Under the pieces are notes generated by a model. It was not told the origin of the DNA. It ran no database searches and saw nothing but the letters and a program-made list of their open reading frames with translations. From Nocardia sp. XZ_19_385 (GTDB lineage Bacteria; Actinomycetota; Actinomycetes; Mycobacteriales; Mycobacteriaceae), in NCBI RefSeq assembly GCF_015355755.1, contig NZ_JACVEE010000003.1:868001-932000 (forward strand): a DNA stretch of 64,000 nt, written 5' to 3'. How positions within the stretch are numbered: the first letter of the stretch is position 1; each line of letters begins with the position of its first letter. Made by a program: the position numbers and the translations under genes. Below are positions 24,298 to 33,692 of the stretch, in pieces.

Positions 24298-25647
24298 TCA
24301 GGGGGCCGCGACCGGGGTGAGGCAGCTGTTGGGTGGGTCGACGAAGATGCAGAGGGCTGGGCTGCGGGTGGGGCGGTAGTCCGCGGGGACGCCGCCGGCG
24401 TGGACGAGTTGGGTGTAGGTGCCGACCGCGTCGGTGGGGCGGCGGACGAGGGCTGGGTCGGTGCGCACGTCGACGGTGTAGAGGCCGAAACGGGGTGTGT
24501 AGCTGCCCCATTCGTAGTTGTCGGTGATGCTCCAGTAGTTGTAGCCCATGACGTTCATGCCGTCGGCCTTGGCGCGCTGGATCCAGTAGACGGTGTCGCG
24601 CAGATGATCGCTGCGCGAGTAGCCGTCGCCGCGGGGGCGGCCGTTGTCGGTGGGCATGCCGTTTTCGACGATGTAGAGCGGCTTGCCCGGGTAGCGACGC
24701 GAATAGTGTTGCAGCGCATAGTAGATGCCCTCTGTGCGCAAGGGGAGGTCCCAGATGTTCTGGCCGGGCATGGCCGGAAGCGAGGATCCGAGGGCTCTGG
24801 TGATGGATCCGAGCAGTGACTGCGCCGGGTCGTAGCCGAAGTAGTAGTCGACGCCGACATAGTCGAGCCGGTGCCCGACGCGGTCGAGGAAGCCGCCGTT
24901 GACCTCCGCCTCCGCGCCTGCGACGTAGCCGACGTTGCTGGTCACCTGCGCGCCCGGCTGGACGTGGTGGATGTAGTCGTAGATGGCGTTGTGCGCCTGG
25001 GCGATCCGATCCTGCATCTCGCCCGCGTCGGCGGCGCCGCGGCGGACCTCATGCGAGATATACGCCGCGGGTTCGTTCACCGCGACCCACAGCGGATTAC
25101 GGGACGCGTAGCGGTCGACCACCGCACGCATATTGGTCAGCCAATCCTCGACCATCCCCGGATTGCGCCAGCCGCCGCGATCCACCGCCCAGCCCGGGTA
25201 CACCCAGTGGTCGAGGGTGATCATCGGACGCATCCCCGCCCGCACGATATTCGCGATGACCGCGTCGTAGAAGCGGAATGCACCCTCATCCCAGTTTCCC
25301 GGCGCGGGCTGCAACCGCGCCCACTCGATCCCGATCCGGAAAACCCCTACGCCGAGTGCGGCCGCCAAGTCCACGTCCGAGGCGTTGCGGTTGTAGAAGT
25401 CGACCGAATCGCCGAGTGCGTCGTAGTCGGGGTGCGATGGGATGTACCGCGTCCAATTGCTGTCTGGCGCATGGCCTTCGGACTGGAATCCCGAGGCGGC
25501 GACACCCCAGAGGAAGCCGGGATCCACCGGCGCTATGGCAGCGACCGGCTGAATCGGCGGTAACGCCTGAGAGTGTGTGGTCAGCAGCAGAGTCGAGGCG
25601 GCGGCGGCGAGTACAGCCAGGGCATGCCGAGGAAACTGGAATCGCAT
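24298..25647 (-). CDS. Secreted family 1 glycosyl hydrolase (beta-glucosidase type)
   Basis: A 449-aa GH1 enzyme with a signal peptide (HALAVLAAAASTLLLTTHSQ). TIM-barrel markers: FLWGVAASGFQSEGH at the start of the barrel, LDHWVYPGWAVDRGGW, the acid/base VAVNEPAAY, VGVDYYFGYDP, the nucleophile YIVENGMPTDNG, and YNYWSITDNYEWG (GH1 W-S-x-x-D-N-x-E-W). It ends CIFVDPPNSCLTPV, a likely disulfide. Start ATG 25647 chosen because the signal peptide follows. Paralogue of the GH1 at 34818. It hydrolyses a beta-glycoside outside the cell; substrate unknown. Confidence 0.9.
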   Translation of the reverse strand: MRFQFPRHALAVLAAAASTLLLTTHSQALPPIQPVAAIAPVDPGFLWGVAASGFQSEGHAPDSNWTRYIPSHPDYDALGDSVDFYNRNASDVDLAAALGVGVFRIGIEWARLQPAPGNWDEGAFRFYDAVIANIVRAGMRPMITLDHWVYPGWAVDRGGWRNPGMVEDWLTNMRAVVDRYASRNPLWVAVNEPAAYISHEVRRGAADAGEMQDRIAQAHNAIYDYIHHVQPGAQVTSNVGYVAGAEAEVNGGFLDRVGHRLDYVGVDYYFGYDPAQSLLGSITRALGSSLPAMPGQNIWDLPLRTEGIYYALQHYSRRYPGKPLYIVENGMPTDNGRPRGDGYSRSDHLRDTVYWIQRAKADGMNVMGYNYWSITDNYEWGSYTPRFGLYTVDVRTDPALVRRPTDAVGTYTQLVHAGGVPADYRPTRSPALCIFVDPPNSCLTPVAAP

Positions 25648-25828
25648 CACCTCAGGGTAACCAGGCGGCACCGTCGCCGTGCCGTTTGCGTGGAGCCCAA
25701 CACTGGTTCCGCGAAGTCGTCTAGAGTGCGCAGATTTACCAGGGACACAGAAGGTTTCGTCCGTTACGTCGAGACGACTGGGTCCTTCGCGGTTGCGAGG
25801 GACCCAGCCTGTTTCGACCGACCCCTGG

Positions 25829-27748
25829 CTAGCGGGTACCGCGCCGCCGCAGCACCACGGTGAGCACAAGACCACCCACTAGCAGCACCAGCACCGCACC
25901 ACCGGCGGCAAAGGCCAACGGCGAGATACCCTTCGGCTTCTTGGCCGGGGCGGCTTTCGTCCCAGGCTTTCCGGCATCGGGTTTGCCGTTGTCGCCGAAG
26001 GTTCCGGCGGGGGTGCCGGTGGACCGGTAGGTGGGCCCGGATTCCGGCGAACCGACCACGCTCACCTCCAATTCGATCGGCACCGGAACACCGCGCGCCT
26101 TCTCCAGCTCGACGCCCGGGCTCAGCTTGACCGCGATGTAGTACCACCCCGGTACCGACTGCTCCCGCAGCTTCACCACATCGGCATCCCGGTTCTGGTA
26201 GCGGATCGGGATGGTGGCTATGGCGGGATCATTGGTCGGCAGCACCTGGTCGCGACTGGCGTAAACGGTGGTGTCGTCGTCGATCTCGGTCCGGAACGGC
26301 GTGTACAGCGTGGTGCTGATGTTGGAGGTGTACCCGCTGCCGCGCACGTCCGTCGCGCCGAAGTGGACCCGGTAGGCCAGGCCCTGACCCCACTCCAATT
26401 TCACCTTGTAGAACACGAATTCACCGCGCTGCATGGTGTCGGAGTACAGCCCTGATCCGTCGAGGGTGGTGGCCACATTGAACGAACCGCCACCGACCAC
26501 CGGCTGGACCGGCCCGGCCGGAGTCGTGAATTCGACAGGGATGGTGGCGGCCGGCGGCGGACCCGCGTCCGAAACCGGCGACTCCAGGCCGACATTCATT
26601 TCCAGCGTGAGTTTCTCGGGCGAATTCTCGCCGACGTGCGCCCATTCGAGGGTGAAGTAGTAGCGACCGCCGCCCCGGCATCGGTCGGTGCTTGGGCTGC
26701 CGGTTTTCGGTTCGGCCGCCTTCGTGAACATCTGGCCGACGGTCAGGGCCACGCCGTCGCTGGAACGGGTCTGCAATTCGTGCTCGTAGACGTGGCAGTC
26801 GTCCCCGTCTCGTCCGTAGACGCGCATGTCGAGCCGGTTGTTCGAGGACGCCGAACCGGAGGTGCGGCGCGGGAAGGACACGGTGCCGCTGAAGTAAGCG
26901 GTCGACCCCTCGGGGATGTCGACGGCGTAATACCGCTTGCTCTTCTGGCCGAGCACGTCGAGGTATTGGCCCGGCGTGACGACCGGTGCGTCGCGATAGC
27001 GCTCGGTGCCCTGGACCCGGGTCCCCGCCGGCGCGTAATTCCGGAGCGCGGTGGCGCTGACCCGGGGGAGTACCTGCTCCAGCGTGCTGCCGTCGGCGGC
27101 GTCGGTGTAGGTGCCGCCGGTGGACTGTGCGATGCAGGACAGCTGCGCGCGCGAGGCATCGTCGACGCCGAAACCGATGGCGTGCATGACAATTTGATGC
27201 CCCTGCTTGCCCAGCTCCTTGGCGACCTCGCACGGGTCAGGCGGCGAACAGGTGTCGAGACCGTCGGAGACGAGAACGATCGAGCTCCGCCCTTCCTTGG
27301 GCAGGGACTCGGCCGCCTTGCGCAGCGACGCGCCGATCGGGGTGAATCCGCTCGGCACGATGCCGTCGACCGCGGTGGTGAGCGCGGCCTTGTCGATGGT
27401 TTCCGGCGCGCGCAACGTCGTGACATCCTTGCAGCCCGCGGCCTTCTCGGCATCCGAGGACCCGGTTCCGGTGCCGTACACCGTGAGCCCGACCTTCGAC
27501 GCCGTGGGCGCGGCCGTCACGAAATTGCGGACCGCGGTCTTGGCCGCGTCCATTTTGGTGCCGCCGCTCGGGTCGGCCGCCAGCATCGACCCGGACGCGT
27601 CCAGCACCAGCATGGTGGGCGCGTACTCCGGATTGTTCTGGCCCCCAGGTGATTCCTGTGCCAAGGCGGGTGCGGCCCCCGGGAGCAGGCCGATCACCCC
27701 CGCCGCGGCGAGACCGATGACCTTCGCAAGACGCGACACGCTATCCAC
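25829..27748 (-). CDS. Exported VWA-domain protein with C-terminal membrane anchor
   Basis: A 639-aa surface protein. Signal peptide LAKVIGLAAAGVIGLLPGAA, then a von Willebrand A domain with an intact MIDAS motif (MLVLDASGSMLAAD) and IVLVSDGLDTCSPPDPC further on. The middle is beta-rich extracellular sequence and the end is KGISPLAFAAGGAVLVLLVG, a transmembrane helix followed by RRRGTR. VWA MIDAS domains bind metal and protein ligands. Start at GTG 27748. It runs toward the GH1 gene but has its own stop 180 bp away. Confidence 0.87.
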   Translation of the reverse strand: MDSVSRLAKVIGLAAAGVIGLLPGAAPALAQESPGGQNNPEYAPTMLVLDASGSMLAADPSGGTKMDAAKTAVRNFVTAAPTASKVGLTVYGTGTGSSDAEKAAGCKDVTTLRAPETIDKAALTTAVDGIVPSGFTPIGASLRKAAESLPKEGRSSIVLVSDGLDTCSPPDPCEVAKELGKQGHQIVMHAIGFGVDDASRAQLSCIAQSTGGTYTDAADGSTLEQVLPRVSATALRNYAPAGTRVQGTERYRDAPVVTPGQYLDVLGQKSKRYYAVDIPEGSTAYFSGTVSFPRRTSGSASSNNRLDMRVYGRDGDDCHVYEHELQTRSSDGVALTVGQMFTKAAEPKTGSPSTDRCRGGGRYYFTLEWAHVGENSPEKLTLEMNVGLESPVSDAGPPPAATIPVEFTTPAGPVQPVVGGGSFNVATTLDGSGLYSDTMQRGEFVFYKVKLEWGQGLAYRVHFGATDVRGSGYTSNISTTLYTPFRTEIDDDTTVYASRDQVLPTNDPAIATIPIRYQNRDADVVKLREQSVPGWYYIAVKLSPGVELEKARGVPVPIELEVSVVGSPESGPTYRSTGTPAGTFGDNGKPDAGKPGTKAAPAKKPKGISPLAFAAGGAVLVLLVGGLVLTVVLRRRGTR

Positions 27749-27840
27749 ACTCCGTTCCGCCGCATTCGGACTTATACGGCGTAACGGACCCTACGCAACA
27801 GCAGTTGCAATAGCCACTCGAATTATGGAAGACAGCAAAA

Positions 27841-27869
27841 CGGGGATAGCAAACTGAATGCTATCCCCG
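27841..27869 (-). terminator. Terminator of choD
   Basis: CGGGGATAGC and GCTATCCCCG form a perfect 10-bp stem with a 9-nt loop, 17 bp past the choD stop. On the minus strand the stem is followed by TTTT, the classical intrinsic-terminator arrangement. Confidence 0.7.
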
Positions 27870-27885
27870 AATTTGCCTGCGGCGC

Positions 27886-29613
27886 TTAGGCGGTCGCGTT
27901 CTCCCCGCTGCGGCGGATCTCGACGATCGGCAACGTCAACGCGGCGGGTGAGCTGGCGGGCACCACCGGCTGCTTCGGCGCCACGGGCGAAATCCGCTGG
28001 TAGCCCGCCTCTTGCGTGGGCCGGGTGTCCTGCTCGCCCTTGTTCGGCCAGTAGGCCGCGGCGCGCTCGGCCTGCGCGGTGATGGTCAGCGACGGATTCA
28101 CGCCGAGGTTGGCCGAAACCGCCGCGCCGTCCACGACACTGAGCGTCGGATACCCGTACACCCGGTGGTAGCCGTCGATCACGCCGTGCTCGGGGTCCGC
28201 GCCGATCGCCGCGCCACCGAGGAAGTGCGCGGTCAGCGGGATGTTGAAGATCTCGCCCCAACTGCCGCCCGCGATACCGCCGATCTCCTCGGCGACCTTG
28301 CGGGTCACCGCGTTGCCCATCGGGATCCAGGTCGGATTCGGTTCGCCGTGGCCCTGTTTCGAGGTCAGCTTGCGCCCGAACACGCCACGCTTGGTGTAGG
28401 TGGTGATCGAGTTGTCCAGATGCTGCATCACCAGCGAGATGATGGTGCGCTCGCTCCAGTTCTTGGTCTGCAACATGCTCAGCAGGTTGATCGGGTGACG
28501 CAGCACCAAGCCGAGGAAGCGCAGCCAGCGGGGAATACGGCCGCCACCGTCGACCATGAGGGTCTGTAGCAGACCCATCGCGTTGGAGCCCTTGCCGTAA
28601 CGAACCGGCTCGATGTGAGTGTCGGGGGTCGGGTGGATCGAGGAGGTGATCGCGACGCCCTTGGTGAAATCGACGCCGGGCGTAACCTTCTTGGTGGCAG
28701 CGCCGACGATCGACTCGGAATTGGTGCGGGTCAGCACGCCGAGCCGGTCCGACAGGTTCGGCAGCATGCCCTTGTCACGCATGGCGAACAGCAACTGCTG
28801 GGTGCCGCGAGTGCCGGCGGCCAGGACCACGTGCTTGGCGGTAAAGGTCTTGGGCTGCTTGCGAACCCAGGCGCCGGTGCGGCGGGTGTCGACATCCCAG
28901 GTGCCGTCGGGCAGCGGGCGGATCCCGGACACGGTGGTCATCGGAATCACCTCCGCGCCGGACTTTTCCGCGAGATACAGGTAGTTCTTCACCAGGGTGT
29001 TCTTGGAGCCGTACTTACAGCCGACCATGCAGTCACCGCATTCGATACAGCCGGTGCGCTCGGGGCCCACGCCGCCGAAGTAGGGATCGGCCACCGTCTT
29101 GCCGGGCTCACCGAAGAAGACGCCGACCGGAGTCTGGACGAAGGTGTCGCCGACGCCCATGTCGTCGGCGACCTTCTTGAAGATCTCGTCCGCCGGAGTC
29201 ATGTGCGGGTTGCGCACCACGCCGAGCATCTTCTGCGCCTGCTCGTAGTACGGGGTGAGCTCGTCGCGCCAGTCGGTGATGTCGCGCCACTGCGCATCCT
29301 TGAAGAACGGCTCCGGCGGCACGTACAGCGTGTTCGCGTAGTTCAGCGAGCCGCCGCCGACGCCCGCGCCGCCGAGGATCAGCACATCGCGCAGCAGGTG
29401 GATGCGCTGGATGCCGTAGCAGCCCAGCGCGGGCGCCCACAGGAACTTGCGCAGCTCCCAGCTGGTCTTGGGCAGTTCGTCGTCGGCGAAGCGCTGACCG
29501 GCTTCCAGGACGCCGACCTTGTAGCCCTTTTCGACCAACCGCAGTGCGGTCACGCTGCCGCCGAATCCGGAACCGACGATGAGTACGTCGAAATCCGTCG
29601 CCCGCTGGTCCAT
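27886..29613 (-). CDS. choD: GMC oxidoreductase, ChoD-type (cholesterol oxidase homologue)
   Basis: A 575-aa FAD enzyme very close, from memory, to M. tuberculosis ChoD (Rv3409c). FAD-binding motif FDVLIVGSGFGGSVTALRLV at the N-terminus, then GAGVGGGSLNYANTLYVP, MVMQHLDNSIT-like region (VMQHLDNSITTYTKRG) and the late GYPTLSVVDGAAVSANLGVN, conserved in this family. A Cys-rich loop CIECGDCMVGCKYG sits mid-protein. ChoD homologues are named cholesterol oxidases, though activity on cholesterol is debated. No signal peptide. ATG 29613 fits. Next gene upstream (SDR) is on the same strand 69 bp away, so they may form an operon. Confidence 0.9.
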   Translation of the reverse strand: MDQRATDFDVLIVGSGFGGSVTALRLVEKGYKVGVLEAGQRFADDELPKTSWELRKFLWAPALGCYGIQRIHLLRDVLILGGAGVGGGSLNYANTLYVPPEPFFKDAQWRDITDWRDELTPYYEQAQKMLGVVRNPHMTPADEIFKKVADDMGVGDTFVQTPVGVFFGEPGKTVADPYFGGVGPERTGCIECGDCMVGCKYGSKNTLVKNYLYLAEKSGAEVIPMTTVSGIRPLPDGTWDVDTRRTGAWVRKQPKTFTAKHVVLAAGTRGTQQLLFAMRDKGMLPNLSDRLGVLTRTNSESIVGAATKKVTPGVDFTKGVAITSSIHPTPDTHIEPVRYGKGSNAMGLLQTLMVDGGGRIPRWLRFLGLVLRHPINLLSMLQTKNWSERTIISLVMQHLDNSITTYTKRGVFGRKLTSKQGHGEPNPTWIPMGNAVTRKVAEEIGGIAGGSWGEIFNIPLTAHFLGGAAIGADPEHGVIDGYHRVYGYPTLSVVDGAAVSANLGVNPSLTITAQAERAAAYWPNKGEQDTRPTQEAGYQRISPVAPKQPVVPASSPAALTLPIVEIRRSGENATA

Positions 29614-29681
29614 AGTGCAGAACTCCTCGATGCCGGTCTTCTGTGACTGCCGGTAACACTACTCTCCAGTAGTGGCGCGGC

Positions 29682-30611
29682 TCACGCCTGGGTTTTCCAC
29701 CAGTCGACGGTGCTGGCGACAGCCTTGTCAAGAGGCGTGGGGTGCAGGCCGAGGCGCTGTTCGCTGGCGCTGGAGTCGAGCACGAACGGCGCGGCGCCCT
29801 GGTAGCTCATCTCGGCCAGCTCACGCATGGCCGGGCTGATCAAGCCGATCGTCTTCAGCATCCACGGGCTCAGGGCCAGCACCTGAGGTTCGGCAACGCC
29901 GGCCGCCTGCCCGATCAGGTCGATCAGTTCGCGCTGGGTGACGGGCGGTGCGGTCGGTGCGTGCAGGAAGCTGTTCCACAGCGACTCGTCGGCGGCCGCG
30001 CGGATCATGGCAGCGGCGAGGTCGGGAATGTAGGTGAACGAGTGCGGCATATCCAGGCGGCCGAGAGCCTTGGCCTTCTTGCCGGCCAGGATCGGGGCGA
30101 AGATCTGCTCGCCGGACAGGGAGTTGCGCACGTATGGGCCGACGAAGTCGGCGGCGCCGACGCTGATCGTCGGGGTGGCGTGGGCTTCGCGGGCGCGCAC
30201 CAGCTCGGTCCGGACGCCGGGCTTGCCGAAGTCGGCGGTACGCGGCATGTCTTCGGTGATGGGGCGGTCGACGCGGCCGTAGGAGTAGAGGTTCTCCGCG
30301 CAGACGACAACGGTGCCGGTCTTGCCCGCCTCGTCCAGCACGGCCTGCTGGGCGGGGATCAGTTCCGCGCGCCAGGCTTTGGCGGCGTATGCGGAGGCGC
30401 CCGCGCAGTGGTAAACGGCTGCGGCGCCCTCGAATTCACCGGACAGTTGGCCCGGATTGCCGACATCGATCTTGCGGCGCTCGACGAGCGGGTGCTCCGG
30501 GCCGCTGCCGGAGCGGGTCAGCACCCGGACCTGCTTTCCGGCGGCCGCCAGCTGCTCGGCAATGGTGACACCGACGGGGCCGGCTCCGGTGACGATGTGC
30601 AGGTCGGACAT
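29682..30611 (-). CDS. NAD-dependent epimerase/dehydratase (extended SDR)
   Basis: A 309-aa extended SDR. N-terminal nucleotide-binding motif is IVTGAGPVGVTIAEQLAAAG (G-x-G-P-x-G), followed by VYHCAGASAYAAKAW. The usual active-site Y-x-x-x-K is not evident: the region reads ENLYSYGRVDRPI, so activity on alcohols is uncertain and NAD-binding isomerase or nucleoside-sugar chemistry is possible. Upstream promoter overlaps the TetR dyad at 30658, so the divergent TetR protein at 30766 should repress it. It may be cotranscribed with choD. Confidence 0.85.
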   Translation of the reverse strand: MSDLHIVTGAGPVGVTIAEQLAAAGKQVRVLTRSGSGPEHPLVERRKIDVGNPGQLSGEFEGAAAVYHCAGASAYAAKAWRAELIPAQQAVLDEAGKTGTVVVCAENLYSYGRVDRPITEDMPRTADFGKPGVRTELVRAREAHATPTISVGAADFVGPYVRNSLSGEQIFAPILAGKKAKALGRLDMPHSFTYIPDLAAAMIRAAADESLWNSFLHAPTAPPVTQRELIDLIGQAAGVAEPQVLALSPWMLKTIGLISPAMRELAEMSYQGAAPFVLDSSASEQRLGLHPTPLDKAVASTVDWWKTQA

Positions 30612-30657
30612 GATGATCCTTTCGAGGGGCGAACGCGCCCTGGGGTTTTCAGTTGTT

Positions 30658-30672
30658 GAGAGCAGTGCTCTC
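30658..30672. promoter_or_regulatory. TetR operator candidate
   Basis: GAGAGCA-G-TGCTCTC is a perfect 7-bp-arm dyad upstream of the SDR start, and a weaker copy GAGC-GGT-GCTC (30712-30722) lies closer to the divergent TetR gene. A TTGACA hexamer at 30730-30735 is a possible -35 for the TetR gene. Typical of an autoregulated TetR with a divergent target. Confidence 0.55.
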
Positions 30673-30765
30673 TGATGTGTTCAGCATGCCCCGCTGCGGC
30701 GGCTGTGTCAAGAGCGGTGCTCGCAATTGTTGACAATGCTCTCGCCCTGTTGCACGGTGTCTGGT

Positions 30766-31464
30766 ATGCCCACGACACCCCGTGCCCGCGCTCGCGCCCA
30801 GACCATGCAGGACATCGTCCGGATCGGCCGCGAACATCTGGCCACCGATGGCGCGGCCGCACTGTCGCTGCGAGCGGTGGCGCGGGATCTGGGTGTGGTG
30901 TCCTCGGCGGTCTATCGCTACGTGCGCAGCCGCGACGAACTGCTGACCTTGCTCGTGGTCGATGGGTACAACGCGCTCGGCGACGCCGTGGATGCCGCCC
31001 TCGCGGACGCGCCCGACGATCCGAAAGAACAGTTGCTGATCCTGGCGCGCACGGTGCGGGCCTGGGCGCATGCCGAACCCGCCCGGTACGGACTGCTTTT
31101 CGGCACCCCGGTGCCCGGCTACGACGCGCCCGCCGACCAGACCACCACGCCGGGCACCCGGGTCATCACCACCATGCAGTTCTTGTTCGCGCGCGCCTAC
31201 GAGCGCGGGATGCTCACCGCCCCCGATCCGCTGCCGCGCGTATCCAGCGCGCTGTCGGGCAGTTTCGAGGAAATCCGTGGTCAATTCGAGCTGGACCTCC
31301 CTGATTGGCTGATCGCGCGGGGCGTCACGCTGTGGGCGTCGCTGTTCGGGCTGGTCAGCGGCGACGTGTTCGACATCTACGGCACCGACACCTTCGCCGA
31401 TCGCGGCGAACTGTTCGAGCTGCAGGTCGAGGCGCTGCTCGACATGCTCGGATTCTCCCGCTGA
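30766..31464 (+). CDS. TetR-family transcriptional regulator
   Basis: A 232-aa repressor. The N-terminal HTH reads LSLRAVARDLGVVSSAVYRY, followed by VRSRDELLTLLVVDGYNALGD; the C-terminal ligand domain is the TetR_C_13/WHG-like helical fold (GLLFGTPVPGY, SGSFEEIRGQF). ATG 30766 fits the family start. It is divergent from the SDR/choD genes and likely controls them, with its own operator upstream; the ligand is unknown, perhaps a sterol-related compound given choD. Confidence 0.88.
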   Translation: MPTTPRARARAQTMQDIVRIGREHLATDGAAALSLRAVARDLGVVSSAVYRYVRSRDELLTLLVVDGYNALGDAVDAALADAPDDPKEQLLILARTVRAWAHAEPARYGLLFGTPVPGYDAPADQTTTPGTRVITTMQFLFARAYERGMLTAPDPLPRVSSALSGSFEEIRGQFELDLPDWLIARGVTLWASLFGLVSGDVFDIYGTDTFADRGELFELQVEALLDMLGFSR

Positions 31465-31612
31465 ATTGCGCTGGGGCCCACCAGTGCTGACCGCTCACAA
31501 CTCGATTGTGCTGTGGCACAAGGCACTATTGCCCGGCTTTGTGCCGACCGTTACTGTTACCCGCTGGTAAGACAGTGGCGTTGTCTGGGACGCCAAAATC
31601 GAGCGGGGATGT

Positions 31613-33646
31613 ATGACCAAGCGACGACGCTTATTCCGGACCTTGACCGCGCTGGGGGCAGTCATCGTGGTGAGCACCGGTCTGGTGTCCGCGCAGGCCG
31701 GGCAGGCGACGCCCGACGGCGGCGCGCTCGGCGCCTCCTGGACCGCGACACACGACGGCCCACGGACCTATCCGCAGGTGCACATCGATTGGGATGTGCC
31801 GATCACCATGAGCGACGGCACCGTGCTCAAAGGCAACGTGTACCGGCCCGCGGACGCTGCGGGCGTGCCCATCGCGGAGCAGACGCCGACCGTCGTCAAC
31901 CTCACCCCGTACACGAAACTCGTCGCCAACCTGGCAGATTCGGCCCAGAGCATCCCGATCCTCAGCGACCTGCTGGTCGAGGCGCTGAAGGGTTTCGACC
32001 TGTCCGCGTTCGGCCTGGGCGGTCTCACCGAGACGACCCGAGTGCTGCCCGCCGGCCTCGGCCGAGTCTTCAGCGTGGACCGCAAACTCGTGCAGAGCGG
32101 CTACACGCAGGTGGTCGTCGACGTGCGTGGAACCGGGTTCTCTCAAGGCCTGTGGCAGGTCTTCGGTGAGCGTGAGCAGCAGGACGGCGTCGAGGTCGTG
32201 GAGTGGGCGGCCCGCCAGCCCTGGTCCACCGGGTCCGTCGGCATGAACGGCGTCTCCTACTCGGCGATCAATCAGATGCACACCGCCGAGCGCAAACCCG
32301 AAGCGCTGAAAGCGGTCTTCCCCGTGGTGCCCGGCAGTGACCTGCTCCGCGATATCGCCGCCACCGGTGGCGGGGTCGGCATCGGGTTCCTGCCGGTGTG
32401 GTTGATGGCCGTGAACGGGACCAAGCTGGTGCCGAACGTGCAGTCCATGCTGAACGGCGGCTTCGACTGGAAATGGCTGGCCGACCGCGCCGCGGATCCG
32501 TTGACCTTCTTCAACTATCTGCTTGCCGCACTGACGATTCCGAGCATCGCCGAGGTGCCCGACTACCTGCTGAATCTGCTCCAGGACGATTCGCTGATTC
32601 GCACCGCCTGGCTCGGGCATCCGGAAAAGATCGAGATCCCGACCTTCGTCTACGGCGGCTGGCACGACATCTTCACCTACTCCTCGCCGCGCGCCTTCCA
32701 AGCGGTGAATGTGCCTGCGGGGCAGAAGAAACTGATCATGGGCGACACCTACCACCTGACCTCCGGCAGCGGTCTCGGCCTGCCCGGCGGGCCACCGCGG
32801 CTGGACGTGCTGCAGCGCGCGTGGTTCGACAAGTGGCTCAAGGGCATCGACAACGGCATCGACGACTACGCCGATGTGACGGTGTGGCAGCAGGGTGGCG
32901 GCTGGACCAGCACCACCGAATTTCCGCGTCCCGGAATGGATTACCGGCGCATGTATCTGAGCCCGGCAGTGTCGGGGACCGCGCGCAGTGTGCACGACGG
33001 CAGTCTCACCGCCGAGCCCGGGGGAGCGGCGCGGCTGACCGTCGCACCCGGGCTCACCGGCGTGTGCTCCCGCGATTCCGCCACCGGCACAGCGGGTTTG
33101 ACCGCCATTCTGGATATCTGCGCCAAGGACGACCGCATCAACGAAACCAACGGGCTGACCTTCACCAGCGCGCCGGTCGCCGAACCCACCCAGATCTCGG
33201 GGCCGATTGCCGTGCACCTGAATACGGTGCTCGACTCCACCGACGGCTACTGGGCGGTCACCGTCAACGACGTCGCACCGGACGGCCGCTCCACCGTGTG
33301 GACCAGCGGCCAGCTGCAAGCCTCCCTGCGAAAAGTGAACGAGGCCAAGTCGACTCGCTCACCCAGCGGCGACTACACCGACCCGTACCCGATTCTCACC
33401 CTGGCGGACCGGCTGCCGCTGGTCCCCGGCGAACCGACGATCCTCGACATCGGACTGCCCGCGACCGACGGCATTCTGCAACCCGGCCATCGGCTGCGCA
33501 TCGATGTGTACGCGCTGAACTTCCCTCGCGGACTTCCGTTGCGGCCCTTGCTGAACGAGAGCGAACTGCTGCCGCAGCACCTGGAACTCGACCCGAATCG
33601 GCCGAGCTGGGTGAATATTCCGGTCAGCGGTAGCCCCGGGTGGTAG
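31613..33646 (+). CDS. Secreted CocE/NonD-family esterase (X-Pro dipeptidyl-peptidase fold)
   Basis: A 677-aa alpha/beta-hydrolase. Signal peptide LTALGAVIVVSTGLVSAQAG. The N-terminal domain has VVDVRGTGFSQGLWQVFGER and the catalytic Ser in MNGVSYSAINQMHTA (G-V-S-Y-S), with PTFVYGGWHDIFTYSS carrying the Asp and MGDTYHLTSGSGLG the His. The C-terminal jelly-roll (PAVSGTARSVHDGS, then DVYALNFPRG) is the CocE galactose-binding-like domain. Hydrolyses an ester or amide outside the cell. ATG 31613. Ends at a strong terminator. Confidence 0.88.
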   Translation: MTKRRRLFRTLTALGAVIVVSTGLVSAQAGQATPDGGALGASWTATHDGPRTYPQVHIDWDVPITMSDGTVLKGNVYRPADAAGVPIAEQTPTVVNLTPYTKLVANLADSAQSIPILSDLLVEALKGFDLSAFGLGGLTETTRVLPAGLGRVFSVDRKLVQSGYTQVVVDVRGTGFSQGLWQVFGEREQQDGVEVVEWAARQPWSTGSVGMNGVSYSAINQMHTAERKPEALKAVFPVVPGSDLLRDIAATGGGVGIGFLPVWLMAVNGTKLVPNVQSMLNGGFDWKWLADRAADPLTFFNYLLAALTIPSIAEVPDYLLNLLQDDSLIRTAWLGHPEKIEIPTFVYGGWHDIFTYSSPRAFQAVNVPAGQKKLIMGDTYHLTSGSGLGLPGGPPRLDVLQRAWFDKWLKGIDNGIDDYADVTVWQQGGGWTSTTEFPRPGMDYRRMYLSPAVSGTARSVHDGSLTAEPGGAARLTVAPGLTGVCSRDSATGTAGLTAILDICAKDDRINETNGLTFTSAPVAEPTQISGPIAVHLNTVLDSTDGYWAVTVNDVAPDGRSTVWTSGQLQASLRKVNEAKSTRSPSGDYTDPYPILTLADRLPLVPGEPTILDIGLPATDGILQPGHRLRIDVYALNFPRGLPLRPLLNESELLPQHLELDPNRPSWVNIPVSGSPGW

Positions 33647-33653
33647 CAGTTGT

Positions 33654-33685
33654 GCGCCGGTCCGGAGTCGCGTCCGGACCGGCGC
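33654..33685. terminator. Bidirectional terminator after CocE gene
   Basis: GCGCCGGTCCGGA and TCCGGACCGGCGC form a perfect 13-bp stem with a 6-nt loop between the convergent stops of the CocE gene (33646) and the small membrane protein (33693). Confidence 0.65.
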
Positions 33686-33692
33686 GACCGCG

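Noticed and set aside
27207..28569. Plus-strand open frames opposite the VWA and choD genes
   Set aside because: No ribosome sites or motifs; both genes on the other strand are well supported.
31515..31545. GGCACAA ... TTGTGCC inverted repeat upstream of the CocE gene
   Set aside because: Only 7-bp arms with a 17-nt spacer, weak evidence for a regulatory site.
31631..33319. A 562-codon open frame on the minus strand
   Set aside because: Antisense to the CocE esterase, which has a signal peptide and catalytic motifs; the minus frame has none.
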